Source: Dendrolimus kikuchii
Lineage: Eukaryota; Arthropoda; Insecta; Lepidoptera; Lasiocampidae
NCBI GenBank assembly: GCA_019925095.2
Contig: CM034401.1
Span: forward strand, 11,567,338-11,631,337
DNA length: 64,000 nucleotides
Direction of reading: 5' to 3'
Positions 18,401 to 30,131 of this stretch are shown piece by piece; position 1 is the first letter of the stretch, and every line of letters starts with the position of its first letter. The notes under the pieces are model-generated. The model saw only the letters and a program-made list of their open reading frames with translations. It was not told the origin of the DNA and did not search any database. The position numbers and the translations under genes were made by a program.

Positions 18401-21400
18401 AAGGTGCCGTAACTTCTAGAATCAAGGCGGCTCCTTGAAACGCAACGCACATAAATCCATTAGGTATATTTGGCAACTATTTTTTTAATGTCACGTCTAT
18501 CCTCCTACGAAGAGGTCCCGCAGCCTGGTTAGCAGATAATGTAATCGGATATTGCTTCGCAAAAGAAAAGACATTTTCTTTTCGCTATAGTTTGGCACAT
18601 TATACATGCGAAAGTAACTCTGTCTGTCCGTTACGCTTTCACGGAAATATATATATTCGATCCGAGGATGAACATAGGATACTTTTTATTCCGAAAAATG
18701 GAATAGTTTCCGGGATAAAACATATTTGTTTCTGTTTTTTATGCTTTTTTTTTATTGCAGGAGTTCAGCAGACAGGCAGACGGCCCACTTGATGGAAAGC
18801 GGTTACCATCGCCTATGGACATTTGCAACACTAAAGGTGCTACAAATGCGCTACTGCTCTCTTAAAGGAGACTGGAACCTGGTCACTAATGCCGGAACAC
18901 AACACAAGGTTGTTATGGCGGCATACTCTAGACCAGGGGTGGTCGCCATCCAGTCGAACAAATACTCTACCACCTGGCTGTGGGTTGTTTAGTCGCCTCT
19001 TACGACAGGCCGCAGGAAATTGTATTCTTTCTCCGTTCCTGCACGGATAATGCTTATAAAGAACAACTATTGGACTGGTTAAGCTGAAATTCGGTATATA
19101 TGTAATTTTAATACCGAGGGTGCACAAGCGATACTTTTCATCACGGATCGTGGGATAGATTTATGTAAAGGTTATCCCAGAAAGTAGGATAGGTTTTTTT
19201 TTTTGATTCATCATTTTCATTTTCGTCATTTCCATTTTCGTGTAACATACGTAGTTTTAATATCTGAAAATGGGCATACATACTTTTCATCCCGGGAGAT
19301 GGGATACTTTACGATAAAAAATGAAGTGAATCTTCCGGGGGGCAACAGCACAAACATGAAAATTTATTACGATGTAACCTGTATTAATGCTTCGTCTTTA
19401 AACAAGCACAAGGCACGCATTAGGGTTCGATCCGCGGGGAAGACTAATGTATTTATACTCGCAAAGCCTAGTTGTAGTATTTTAACAAACTGATTTTATT
19501 ATGATCTGTGTGGTAATCGTAAGTAAACTCACCATTTATGGTCAATTTAACATCATGAAGTACAGTATCAACATATATTCCCGGATTAGGCAGTTTATTC
19601 AAAATATTCCTCACTTTGTGTAAATCATTTTCTTCCCCAATTCTAGAAATTATATTATTTTGGGTAATGTTCGGATTGTTGTCTATCATTAGAGCAAAAT
19701 TGGCTTTTACCGGTTCAAATATAGATCTAACTCCCATGTCTTTAAGATATGCTTCTAGTTGATTTGTCCTTTGAAGTTCCATTTTGGGGAGTCTTATCAC
19801 ACATTTGTGTGTGGACATTTGGTCTATCAAGTCTTCTATTTTTGCGTGGTCTAGACGAGCCAAAAGTTGGGGGAGCGTGGTTTCTTTAGGAAGCATAGGT
19901 TTTAGCACGTACATTGTCGTTACGCTGTCATTGTATGGTAATGCCACCATTTGTGCACCTGTAAATTATAAAGTAAGGAGCTTAATTTAAATTGTCTCAT
20001 TTGTTAATGTGTACTTTACAATATTCTGCTTTTAACTATGAGTCATATACAAGAAAGGAATATATTCCTCTATGATTTCAATAGATTTTTACGCTTTGGA
20101 AAGGTAAATTTAAGCACTTGTTGGTTTTAAATTAAATTCAAAATTGAGCTCCCACAATACATTCCACAACAATTGATTTCACTCTACGTTGTACTAACAA
20201 GCACTTAGCTATTTTTTTTTAAACATAGTTTTCGCCAAGCTTTATAGCTGTTCATATAATCTTTAGCAACGATAGGTGTCGAATAAACGATTTTATACAG
20301 AACATTTTAATTACGGCGCAAGTTGCTACAGCGAAAATGGAGAGGTGATAACTTGATAAGTATGATGCAGACTGGATATTGAAGTCTAAAATCATATAGT
20401 ATCATGCAATACAATCAAGAACATTTTAATTTTTACAATACATAATAGATCTACGATAGATTTAAAGTTTTCAGTTACCATATTTTTCCGAAAAAATGTA
20501 TCTAAATTCTCCCACGTTCAGCATAAAATCTGCCATTACTTGCCCATTTTCGATTCCAGTAAAAGGCATTCTGTAATAAAATAAATTAATTTCGAGATTG
20601 CAAGTATTCAGACGTAGATAGATAATATACTTAACACAAATTACATATTGATAAAGCAATAATTCACTCTCGATGTACCATTGTCAAAGTAGTCAACTCA
20701 GAAATTGTGACTGGAAGGAATATACTTTATGCTACTTTATCATATGATTATTTTACTCAAGTGCATAAGGTACTTAAAAGGTACGAATTTTTTTATATAA
20801 AATTATTAGGTACCAAAAAAGCAATTACTCACTTTGTAGTGAATTCTGGAAGAAAGACTTGTTCCCATTGTCCCCTGAAGTAAAGAGCACTTAGCAGTAT
20901 TATTCTCGTTTCTTTTGGTAGTGTGCTTTTTAGAAAATCCTGTATTTCACCCTCAGTGTTGTTTTTTACCCATCTGTAAAATACTAATCAATAAGTTCTC
21001 AACACATTGGAAAAATGTGCATTGTGACACAGGCGCCGCAGAAAAGAGAAAATACAGATTGTATGTATATATTAAGAAAAGGGAAAAGCGCAAAACATAT
21101 CACCCGCTCTTTTAAATGAAAATTGTTTTCAAACGTAGTGTAAAATAAGTCACATAAAGGCATAGATAAAACTGATATAATAGGTTGGGGAAAAAGTCTT
21201 TTCGCATATAGTATGTATGAACTTGTAATAAGATCTCTTTGGCTATACCATTTGTATCTGGCTGGTTTTGGTATCATTAAAAAGTTTTAATTTTAAAGAA
21301 GACAATTCCAAATCGTGTACTAGCAGAAGGTGATGTCAGGAGCCTTAAGAACAGACGAGCGTGCATGACAAGAGTTATGAATGTCAAAGAAGCAAGTGAG

Positions 21401-24400
21401 GTGTGTAAGAATAAGCCTAAATGACGCTCTGTTGTTATGTATGTATGTATGTATGTACAATTCCAAATTCCAATTAGGAAAATGTGTGATTTTCATTTGT
21501 TTTTCTTATTGTTAAAATGAGTGAATCCAATGAAGAAATTCGATACATTTTAAAATTTAACTACAAAAAAGCCACGAAAAAAATTAGTGATGTTTATGGA
21601 CCTAATGCAGTATCTGTGAGAGTAGCGCAAATTTGGTTTAAGCGTTTTCAATTCGGAAATTTTGGTATAAAAAATGCACGTCGGTCTGATCGCCCTGTTA
21701 CGGACAAAATTGATGCCATTTTTGAAAAAGTGGAGCAAGATCGGCATATTAGTAATTACGATGTAGCTGGAGAACTGGGAATTGACCACAAAACGGTTTT
21801 TGCGCATTTGAAAAAAGCTGGGTACACAAAAAATATCGATATTTGGGTGCCTCATGAGCTCACTGAAAAAAACCTAATGAACCGTGTACTCATTTGTGAT
21901 TCTTTATTACGACGTATTGAAACCGAACCATTTTTGAAGAAGCTGATAACTGGTGATGAAAAGTGGATCACGTACGTCAAGAACGTGCGAAAAAGATCGT
22001 GGTCAAAGGCCGGTCAGGCTTCACAGACTGGCGAAACCCGGGTTAACTCGCAACAAGGTGATGCTGTGTGTATGGTGGAATTGGAAGGGCATTATACATT
22101 ATGAGCTGTTACTGCCAGGCAGGACTATCGATTCTGAACTGTACTGCGAACAACTGATGAGATTAAAGCAAAAAGTTGAGAAAGCGGCCGGAATTAATCA
22201 ACAGAAGGGGTGTGGTTTTTCATCATGATAACGCTAGACCTCACACATCTTTAGCCACTCAGCAAAAATTACGAGAGTTTGGCTGGGAGGTGTTAATGCA
22301 TCCGCCGTATAGTCCTGACCTTGCACCTTCAGATTTTCACCTGTTTCGGTCTCTGCAGAATTCCTTAGGCAGTGTCAGGTTAACATCAGGAGAGGACTGC
22401 CAAAACCACTTGTCGCAGTTTTTTGATCAGAAGCCCCAAAATTTTTATAGCAATGGGATCACGTCCCTACCTACAAGATGGCAAAAATTTATCCAATAAA
22501 ATGGCACCTACATACTTTACTCAAATGTAAATAAACTTTATAAAAAAACCTTTTGAATTTTTATATAAAATGCGAAGAAACTTTTTCCCCAACCTTAATC
22601 ATTCACTCCCGCTCAATCACACATACTTATTCTTACATCACCTATACAAACTTACTGATACACAGACACTACATCACACCTATGCACTTGAAAGGCTCAG
22701 TCTAACACGATTATTTATAATAATTTTACTAGTATATTTTCTTTTTTCTTCTCTTAATTAGCCAACGAGTTGATCCTGGTGACCTGTACAACAGGTTTCT
22801 TTTTAACCTAATTTAGGCACAAGCCTCTTAGTTAATATTGTTACTAGTTTTAAGTTTCATACATACATACATACATACATAACTTCACGCTAGTTCCCTT
22901 GCGGGGTAGGCACGAACAACAGAGTGCCATTTAGGCTTATTCTTACACACCTCACTTGCCTCTTTGACATTCATAACTCTTGTCATGCAAGCTCGTCTGT
23001 TCTTAAGGCTCCTGACAGTTTTAAGTTTCACTTTATACTTAAAAAGGAAATAAAGAATTATGTTATGTTATTTACCAAAATGACTACAGAATTTGTAGTC
23101 ATACAGATCCTAAAAAAAATTACGGATACGCATCATTTATGCTATCGTAAATCATGTAGTAATTAGTGCATACAAAAACCCCATGGAAAAATGCACTTTG
23201 CAACAATTTTCAATTAAATGCTTCTTTTATGGTTCTGTAGCCAAATGGAAACAGTGGACTTTTGTTACTTTTACAAAACCCTTAATTGTGCGCAGACTGA
23301 ACAACAAGAACTTACTCATTTTATTGCTTAAAGCAAAGATACGTAGTATCCATAGTAGTTTGTGAAGCAAAGTTTTCCAGACATGCTTACAAATCTATGG
23401 ATATCATAAAAGTAAAATTACTTTTCAACTGCGTTGACTCTTTTATCTTTAAAATATACAAAATATGCATAACTTAATTATAAATTATGTTAAAACTTTT
23501 CGATTATAATATATCAATTATAAAAAGTATATATTATATATTTCAGAATAATTATATTTGAGAATAAGATAAAAAGAACAGAAAGAAAAGCTATACCTTA
23601 AAAGGTTTAATGTATAATAATCATATCTATGTATCTGCATTAAGCATTGAATAAATGAATTTAATTTAATTGAAAAGAAAGTATTGACAAACTTAACGTT
23701 GTCATGTGTTACGTTGAAAAAAAAAGCTAATTGTGATATTTTTTATTTATTTAATTATCCTCTTCGGGAGATCAGAGGGCCGGTTCCTACCTCGGACAAC
23801 GGATCAGTATGGCGATCGAGGTAACGTGGCCAGCTTTCTTGGAACTTTACCCATGGACTTCGATGACCTAAGCTTATTCTATTTGTAGTCTTGAGGGATT
23901 AAAGGTAGAATACAATATAAGTTAAGTTTCCTTCACTGTACTAGTTTATAGTTATAAACTTATAATGTATTAAAAGTTTCTACTAGCTATTATGGTGTTT
24001 TAATTTGATATAAATTATTTTGATACTGTCACAAAATTAGTTCGTCAGTATTTGTATGTAACTTCAAGCGTCGTTATAATAACGTGGTCCCACTTTTAAC
24101 GTTGAGAGCATTGTTACAAATGAAAGTAATTTATTATAAAACAATTACTTCCAAATCATCCGATTTTAATAATAATTATTATTTTAGTAATATGCAATAA
24201 TGGTTTAACAATTAATAATGCATTTTAAGTAGTTACAAATTTATATTTTTATAAAGACGCATTAAAATGCTGTTTTTGGTTTGTCAAACCAACGGAAAAA
24301 AGCATTCATATACGTTTTTGTTTAAACATTATGCGTTATGTGACTAATTTTATCGACTTGCAATTAATACTAGGTATGATCTCCTATTGTATTAATGTAC

Positions 24401-27400
24401 TCTGTGAGTAGATTCTACGAATTTTAAATATAAAGACATCTTGTTTTTATATCGAGAGTATTTATCGAAAACGCATTCTAATCAAAAATTTCGCTCTGAA
24501 ATGTGATCTTACCTATGTACCTACTTTTTTACAGCTAGAAACTACGTACCTAATCTTGCTTATGGAACTATTCAACAGAACCTTTTCATAAGTATAATAT
24601 ATTTCTACTTTCCACAAGAGACTCAAAACGACCACGTTCACGACAGCGTCTTTTCCCGTTCCACTTGCTTGTGGACATGACAATCATAAAGTCTAGTAGA
24701 TCGGATTATGGAGCTTTATGTCATAAAGGACGAAATGCACAAATGTCATTGGTTGATTTGAAAATCGCGCCTTTTTCAATGTCAATCGATAGAGAATTCA
24801 TGCTCTGTGGTCAACGTCCTCTTCGACCTACGTTTTGATATGGGTCGTTGTGAGCGCTGTGTGATCGAAAATGATGTTGTCATTAGTAACGTTTTCGCCA
24901 CGACCATAATGAACATTGTCGCCATGTGGAACGGCTGACGAAGCATTTTGGGCGTTGTGAGCTACTAACGGAACGCGTCCTTAATATTCTCTAAAAATAA
25001 ACTTCAAGACTGAATTTTCATGATCTATATGACCTGAGGGCCTAAAGCGACCGTTTTCGCAGATTCGTGTAACGAACACGACAAGTATAAGAACAAAATG
25101 GAACTATATGTTGTCTTACAACTATACCTAGACACGTCAATTTCACTAAGTTTTTTCCCAAAGACGGCCGCTTTAAGTCCTCACTACTATAACTGAAAGA
25201 ACTCACTCGTTAATGTTATCTTTTGCTTGGACCGAATCTTTAAAGTCTATGTTAAATGTATCACTCCTGTACACCATTTTTACATATTCGCGGTATAACT
25301 CGCGTAATTTAGTATGTATGTCAACGAATATCGCGTCTGTGTAAAGTGTTTTTGAAATATTTGATTCAAAATGTAACCGTTGCAACAATTTTCCAAATTG
25401 GTCGTGATATTGACGATTACTGTAAATGTCTGAAAAGCAAAGACAGATTATTAATGCAAGAAGCTAACAGGTCAGAATATTAACTTTTAGCTTTGGTTAT
25501 CGTTTTGAGACTTGGCCTTTGGCATTAAAGATGTTACCTTAGTGGTTATAGTAACCGCATACCAACCCAATGATATGGGCTCGAGGCCTGACAGGAGAAC
25601 AGGGAACCCTTAGACTGTTTAACCTAATATACGTCGATTTCCAAGTACCACGTATTAACGGTGACAGAAAAAACACCGCGAAGAAACCTATACACCGAGA
25701 TAACCGAGTAACCCGTTAATTCGCATCAAACAACGTCGTATACCTGCCACTGTTCGTTCCGCTAAAATAAGGAGGCTCAAATCTTGCAGTGGAATGTTTA
25801 TAAGCTAAGATACTATAAGCTTGGTATTTCCATGAAATCTTATAATATTATAAATAGTTTTCGTTGCGCATATTATCGTGAAATTTGTTGCGCCGTCTTC
25901 ACTTTACTCGCGTCCTAAACTAAAAGGACGCTGCGCTGGTTCGAATTTTGACGGAAAGCTTGCATCGCCGTTTTCTTAATGTACATCTTGTCACAATTAC
26001 CACGTGCCGTAGGCGAAGGAAATCATGATGAAACCTGCACATAGAAGTAACCCATGTATCAAACCCCCAACCACTTAAAATGCCCCTAAAAATTGGAAGG
26101 CCCATAGTCAACGGTGGGGCAATTATGGGCTGTTATTATTATTATACATAAAGATTTTTATTGAACAATAGTTATTTTACCATGAGAAAACCCAAGTGAG
26201 TCAGCGATTTCCTTGTACGTTTTTCCAACTGTTCCGATTAACGTCATTGCTAGTAAACCTGAAAATAAATCCATGAGTGTACCAGTGTAGGATATACATT
26301 GTTATTGAATTTATACAGATAACTGTGACACTGTTGAAATAATTCTCCTATTTTTCAAGGCTAATGCGCCATGGCCAAACCTAAACAAAAGTCTTGTCGG
26401 CACTAGGAGGTAATAATTTTAGTGTTTACATGGCCGACAATGTCTGATCTGGACACACTTTCGTCCCTTTGTGCAAAAAGCAAGCAACTACACACAAGCG
26501 TAAGACAGCGATGGCGTGCGGCTTACATAGACTCATCTGAATCACGTGGACAATAATACCTTAGGCAATGAAACAAATAAACAAAAATGTAATTATTAAT
26601 TATTCTCGGGACAATAACTAAAGCTATTAGTTATGGTTCTGAGTAATTACACTAAAATGTAATAAAGGGAATATTTGATTGCCTCACCTGAAATACCTGT
26701 AGGCGATATAACCACGTTCTCATATTTTTTATGTGTTGTCATTTTACCTAATAATGTGTACCCGAATTTATTGATACCGTTTGCTAGTTGTCTTGTATTC
26801 GTTTCAACTGCTGTAATTCTGTAATTTTGTAATCAATTATGTAACTGAATGTCCATGTTCTTTTATACTTAAGTTTCTAAGGTTCCGTTGCAAACACAAA
26901 ACTGAAATCTTATAAGGTAAGGTAACTCTTTATTGTACACCAAAGCATAGATAAACAGAAGTAGAAAAATACAAAACATAGTACAAAGGGCACGCGATCT
27001 TTCCTAACAATTTCTTTGTTTAAGTAAATAGTTGGTGAGATATGCGTATAGGTATACGCACAGTGTACATTGTATATATAAAGATACATTTTTTGAAGTC
27101 TTAAAAATGTCTTCTCTTCCTGCAACCATAGAATTATAGGGCGAAAATTCTATATTCAAGATCTACATAAAAGATTTTACTACCAAAAATTGGATTAAAT
27201 AATTTTATTCAAACCAATTTTTCAATTTTAATCATTCGATCTGTATGTAAATGAAGAATGTGAACTAAAAATATTCAGTCATAGATATTATTAGCGGCCC
27301 CGGCAGTCGCTGTCCTGCTCTGAAAAAATAAAAATCTAGGACCCGATCCCAGAGCCACCTACCGGTTCTAATTGCGAATCTAAACCATCTCGGTACCCAC

Positions 27401-28699
27401 CCAAACACACAAAAACAAAATCACCAAAATCGCTCCAGGTGAGTAGGAGGATTCCAGAACCCGATCTCAGCGCCACCTACCGGTTCTAATTGTGAATCTA
27501 AACCATCCGGGAACCCACTCATCCCTACTCCGTGATGTTTGCTGGATGAGAGTTGACTGATCGATTGATAGTTAAAATAAAAATAAAAAATAAAACGGGA
27601 TGGAAAAATAGGGGTTGATCGTAGAGAGGTGGAAAATTAAGAGTAATATAAATGTTTTTATTCTAAGTCATGACAAAATAAGATTAAAAATCTTGCCAAA
27701 AAAGTTAAAGTTTATAATTAACAAATAAAAAATAGGGGTTGATCGTAGAGAGGTGAAAATTTAGGGTTGTATGTATTTTTTAATGCTGTATCCTAAAAAA
27801 TAAAAATATATCTAAAAATTTTTTTAAAAATGTTAGGGTTGGACAACCCTTATCACTTAGGGGTATGAAAAATAGATAGTAGCCGATTCTCAGACCTACT
27901 GAATATGCATATAAAATTTCATAAAAATCGGTCAAGCCGTTTGGGAGGAGTATGGTAACTAACACTGTGACACGAGAATTTTATATATTAGAAAGATTAT
28001 GATTCATTTCACCAACGGCACGCGATTCGTATTCAAGGGAGATTCGTCATAATCTATAATATTATAAAATTCTAAACATGCCGTATCTGTACATTAAAGC
28101 TTTTAAAAAAACAATTGGAACTCACTATATAAACGTAGGAAAACACGATGCATTTTTTTTAGATTTCTTGTCAGTTTGTTCGGGATTCACGTAAAAACTA
28201 CTGGGCCGATTTCAATGCAGTTTTCGCTTATCGACAGCAAATTTTAGACTTAAAATTTGCGCTACTTTTTAATGCTGGGAATCTCGCGGGAATTTTTCTG
28301 GGAATGGTTTAAAAAAACCAGTTTGCAAAAAAATTGGAATTCCAATGCGATTTTTTTTACCGCTATTTTATGTAATAAAATGTGTGATACTTCTTATCTT
28401 GGGAATCTCGAGGGAATTTTCCTTGGAGCGGTTTGAAAGTTGTTCGGGTGCATAAAAATTTGCTTATTCCGACACAATTTTCACTAAAACGATACCTTAC
28501 ATTCTTTTTTAAATGTTGCGATACTTTGTGTCCCGGGAATCCTGCGGCAATTTCAAGTCAAGCGTGGACGAAGTCACGAGCATATCCTAGTAATCTATAT
28601 AAGTACTTACTCAGCTTCATTAAAAGATTGTTCCGATGGCATTGTCAGTAGGACGCAAAAGAAATTTAAAAACAGCGTTATTTGTACTAAGCGCTTCAT
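15438..28699 (-). CDS. secreted serpin, inhibitory type, eight exons, 443 aa
   Basis: Exons on the minus strand: 28611-28699, 26688-26818, 26181-26258, 25207-25429, 20833-20973, 20479-20570, 19533-19958 and 15438-15589. All junctions are GT/AG and keep frame (1332 nt, 443 aa). Exon 1 encodes a signal peptide (MKRLVQITLFLNFFCVLLTM). Serpin landmarks follow in order: NVVISPTGIS, the TDAIFVD strand, EWVKNNTEGEI, RIILLSALYFRGQWE, ALPYNDSVTTMYVLKP, CVIRLPKMEL, and the hinge INEYGTEAVSATAG (about 392-405), then FYADSPFYMFIR. The hinge has Gly, Thr and small residues at P15-P8, as in serpins that inhibit proteases by loop insertion. Counting from P15 (Gly396) puts P1 at Thr410, with Arg409 as an alternative. 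Two oddities: about 35 extra residues (NNPNITQNN … NKLPNPGIY) before the VDTVLHDV strand, and a loop about two residues shorter than in antitrypsin. The insert recalls the long insect Spn28Dc group, but I cannot place the orthologue. The protein should act outside the cell. Introns of 0.26-4.2 kb hold several transposons. Confidence 0.92.
15785..17790 (-). mobile_element. 2-kb DDE transposon with TIRs in serpin intron 7
   Basis: Inverted ends CTATTTCCATTTCTTTATT (left, from 15785) and the reverse complement of CTATTTACATTTCTTTATT (right, to 17790) are flanked by TA. A transposase runs on the minus strand inside. TA target use and DDE chemistry place it in the Tc1/mariner-IS630 superfamily. 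Confidence 0.8.
16139..17458 (-). pseudogene. DDE_3-type transposase with widely spaced Asp-Glu, degenerate
   Basis: From an ATG at 17456-17458 the reading goes through MTKGSVLKRQARELVIKV and LGISGRTVSKI (helix-turn-helix), a basic patch TPKKKRQPRR, VIFIDETWLN (first Asp), IIIMDNATYYHSRQIDKMP (second Asp) and YHCQYNAIELIWAQIKG (Glu). It ends in an acidic Ser/Asp tail with a stop at 16139-16141. Well over 60 residues separate the second Asp from the Glu, far more than the 34 of Tc1. I know this layout from a widespread animal family with DDE_3 domains but not its formal name. At least three frame changes or stops (about 17290, 17070, 16480-16900) make it inactive. Confidence 0.8.
17800..18590. 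other. intron sequence, nothing recognised
   Basis: Part of serpin intron 7. It is somewhat GC-richer than its surroundings around 18050-18330 but shows no coding similarity or complete RNA gene. Confidence 0.35.
18595..19465 (+). repeat. Helitron-like or SINE-like repeat H4, split by an R300 insertion
   Basis: The outer parts (18595-18745 and 19050-19465) match a single uninterrupted block at 56596-56890: GTAACTC…CTGTCTGTC…TTCACGG, TTTTAATACCGA, ATACTTTTCAT, AATCTTCCGGGGG, TGTAACCTGTATTAA and AGGCACGCA. The R300 copy 18757-19048 separates them. Non-coding. Confidence 0.6.
18757..19048 (+). repeat. R300 repeat, near full-length, inserted in repeat H4
   Basis: Plus-strand copy from TTGCAGGAGTTCAGCAGACAG to TCCGTTCCTGCACGGATAA. 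ATGCTT occurs on both sides (18739-18744 and 19050-19055), a possible short target duplication. The SADRQTAHLMESGY frame is open to GVVAIQSNKY … LWVV. Confidence 0.75.
21314..21456 (+). repeat. LINE-A 3' end inserted in the mariner, 12-bp TSD
   Basis: The fragment is 143 bp long, from CGTGTACTAGCAGAAGG to an (ATGT)n tail. The direct repeat ACAATTCCAAAT at 21302-21313 and 21457-21468 is perfect. Compared with the copy at 55621 it lacks the segment CGTGCCTACCCCGCAAGG… just before the tail. Confidence 0.9.
21517..22499 (+). pseudogene. mariner transposase (DD34D), frameshifted
   Basis: The start MSESNEEIRYILKFNYKKA leads into a helix-turn-helix N-terminus (ELGIDHKTVFAHLKKAGY), then ITGDEKWITY with the first Asp and, in another frame, VVFHHDNARPHTSLAT with the second Asp and YSPDLAPSDFHLFRSLQNSL with the third. 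HDNARPH and SPDLAPSDFHLF are diagnostic of mariner. Frame changes at about 22060-22080 and 22200-22230 prevent a full-length product. The usual family length is about 345 aa, and the pieces add up to about that. Confidence 0.92.
22860..23016 (-). repeat. LINE-A 3' end, 14-bp TSD
   Basis: A 157-bp minus-strand fragment with an (ATGT)n tail, flanked by a perfect 14-bp repeat AGTTTTAAGTTTCA at 22846-22859 and 23017-23030. It lies in serpin intron 4, only 265 bp past the mariner. Confidence 0.92.
23040..25200. other. serpin intron 4, unassigned sequence
   Basis: AT-rich. A block near 23760-23880 (CTCTTCGGGAGATCAGAGGG…) may be an old LINE scrap on the minus strand, and 24600-25150 has higher GC with decayed-looking content. 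Neither could be identified. Confidence 0.35.
27291..27992 (-). repeat. Helitron-like repeat H2, copy 2
   Basis: Minus-strand relative of 14041-14489: it starts with TTCTCGTGTCACAGTGTTAG (about 27967-27986), shares the GGGTATGAAAAATAGAT-type block, and ends in a GCAG…CTGC hairpin followed by CTAA and T. It contains an internal near-repeat of the ACCCGATC…CACCTACCGGTTCTAAT block (about 27345 and 27460). It lies in serpin intron 1. Confidence 0.6.
28125..28590 (+). repeat. Helitron-like repeat H3, copy 1
   Basis: Ends GACGAAGTCACGAGCATATC then CTAG|T. It matches the reverse complement of about 41255-41712 and the partial copy 63396-63517, which share the TTGTTCGGGATTCAC start (first two copies) and the CATATCCTAG end. 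Non-coding. Its right end lies only about 20 bp from the splice donor of serpin exon 1. Confidence 0.6.
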
Positions 28700-30090
28700 T
28701 TTCTGGAAATTTTCGAATTTGATTAAATTATTATTGTTTAGTAACCTAGTACCTAGCACATATTGAGAAAGTTGGCAACAAATTAAATGGACCGCACCGA
28801 AGCGCGTAAGCGGACTAAGACCACAAAACTAGATTATGTTATGCCACTGTGGGTGTATCCAATACAATTAACTAACTTAAAATATATAATATAAAACTTA
28901 AACTAAAACCCGTTCAGCCCCACCAGATTACTGTCATTAGGCAGTGTACCTAGAAGGCTGCCAGCATTACCTCATTGAATACAAATCAATACAATACAAT
29001 ATAATAATGTTTGTGGGCACTTGGTCCTCCAGGACCCGAAGTCTCCACCCATAAAATAAAAATAGAATGAAATATTACTTATAAATGAATTGATAGGCGT
29101 TCGTTTGCGTCATTAATTTGAATGTTATTACAAAGTCATTGGTTGCGTGATATGTAGTGATTAAAAATTAAGAAAACACTTGTTAAATTGTCCGGGCCAA
29201 CCTTGACCATCTGGGTAAGTTTGTAAATAAAAAGAGTATCACAGGTTTTTAGTACAATATATCTATAATATAATTTATATGGATCACTGCCAAGGGGAAG
29301 CGTACCCAGAAGGCTATCTGCATTGCCACTCTCGTTAGCAATGATTTTACGTTTAATATTTTGTACAAAAATAAATTCAGTATTCATTCAAACGTATATT
29401 AGTATGATTTACGGTCTCATTCATATTGAGTTAGTGTAAGTTTACAGACTTTTTTAAGGTTCTTATATGAATAAAATCGTTAGTAACCATTGAGTTATAT
29501 ATACTACGTACTAGAGAAGCTGTTCAAAACAATAAAGTTCGAACTTGATGAAAGCGGGTCGGGTAGGCGGGTTTTGTACCTACATACTTCATTAGAATTC
29601 ATACTTTATTTCAAACTTTATTAATAGGTAGTTAAATAAATAAACAAATGGTCAAGTATAAAAGAAAATCAACTGTTAGGTATGCATTTATTTAAGCTTA
29701 AATACATTAACAATGGTTTAAAATCAAATTAAATAAATTGGTACATTTAAAGAATTAAGTGTCCAGTTTAGCGTCTATGAGTGCTACTTCAGTAAAAGTG
29801 TAGTAATTAATTAATATCTCGGTTTCCCTCATATTATGTTTACAAATTTGTTGGATGATAACAACAAACTTACCAATGCGCAACATAGAGTTTTTTATAA
29901 CTATCTATTAATGTACAAAGAGTTTAAATATAAATATCTTTAATATCCACTAAACAAAATCAGATTCTTGTTGCAGTATTTTTTTTAAGTAAAATCGTCC
30001 TGTTTTTGTCATCATCCTTAAAATGCACGGAACATACGTATGCTCAGAAGGTAGCCACGCTCCTTCGCTGCGATTCGTTTGAACAAATTT
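28700..30090. other. region upstream of the serpin, no gene
   Basis: Contains the serpin promoter region by position (transcription runs leftward from about 28700) but no unambiguous core element. Only a small MITE (29412-29479) is recognised. Confidence 0.4.
29412..29479. mobile_element. short PIF/Harbinger-like MITE, TTA TSD
   Basis: Starts CGGTCTCATTCATATTGAGT, ends …ATGAATAAAATCG, flanked by TTA at 29409-29411 and 29480-29482. It is a 68-bp internally shortened relative of the MITE at 59564-59659. Confidence 0.6.
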
Positions 30091-30131
30091 AATCCATATA
30101 TTAGGTGTAAGTGTATTCCTAAACACAAATC

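Larger units (their letters stand above)
21183..22594 (+). mobile_element. mariner element in serpin intron 4
   Basis: Terminal inverted repeats GGTTGGGGAAAAAGTCTTTT (left) and the reverse complement of ACTTTTTCCCCAACC (right, ending 22594) bound a 1.4-kb element with a mariner transposase on the plus strand. A LINE-A fragment is inserted between the left repeat and the transposase start. Confidence 0.88.

Noticed and set aside
19425..19445. GGTTCGATCC, T-loop-like motif
   Set aside because: It lies inside repeat H4 and has no matching acceptor or anticodon stems.
25530..25625. tRNA-like stretch (TAGTGGTTATAGTAACC and GGCTCGAGGCC resemble box A and box B)
   Set aside because: No full cloverleaf can be drawn and flanks are not SINE-like; at most the head of a decayed tRNA-derived repeat.
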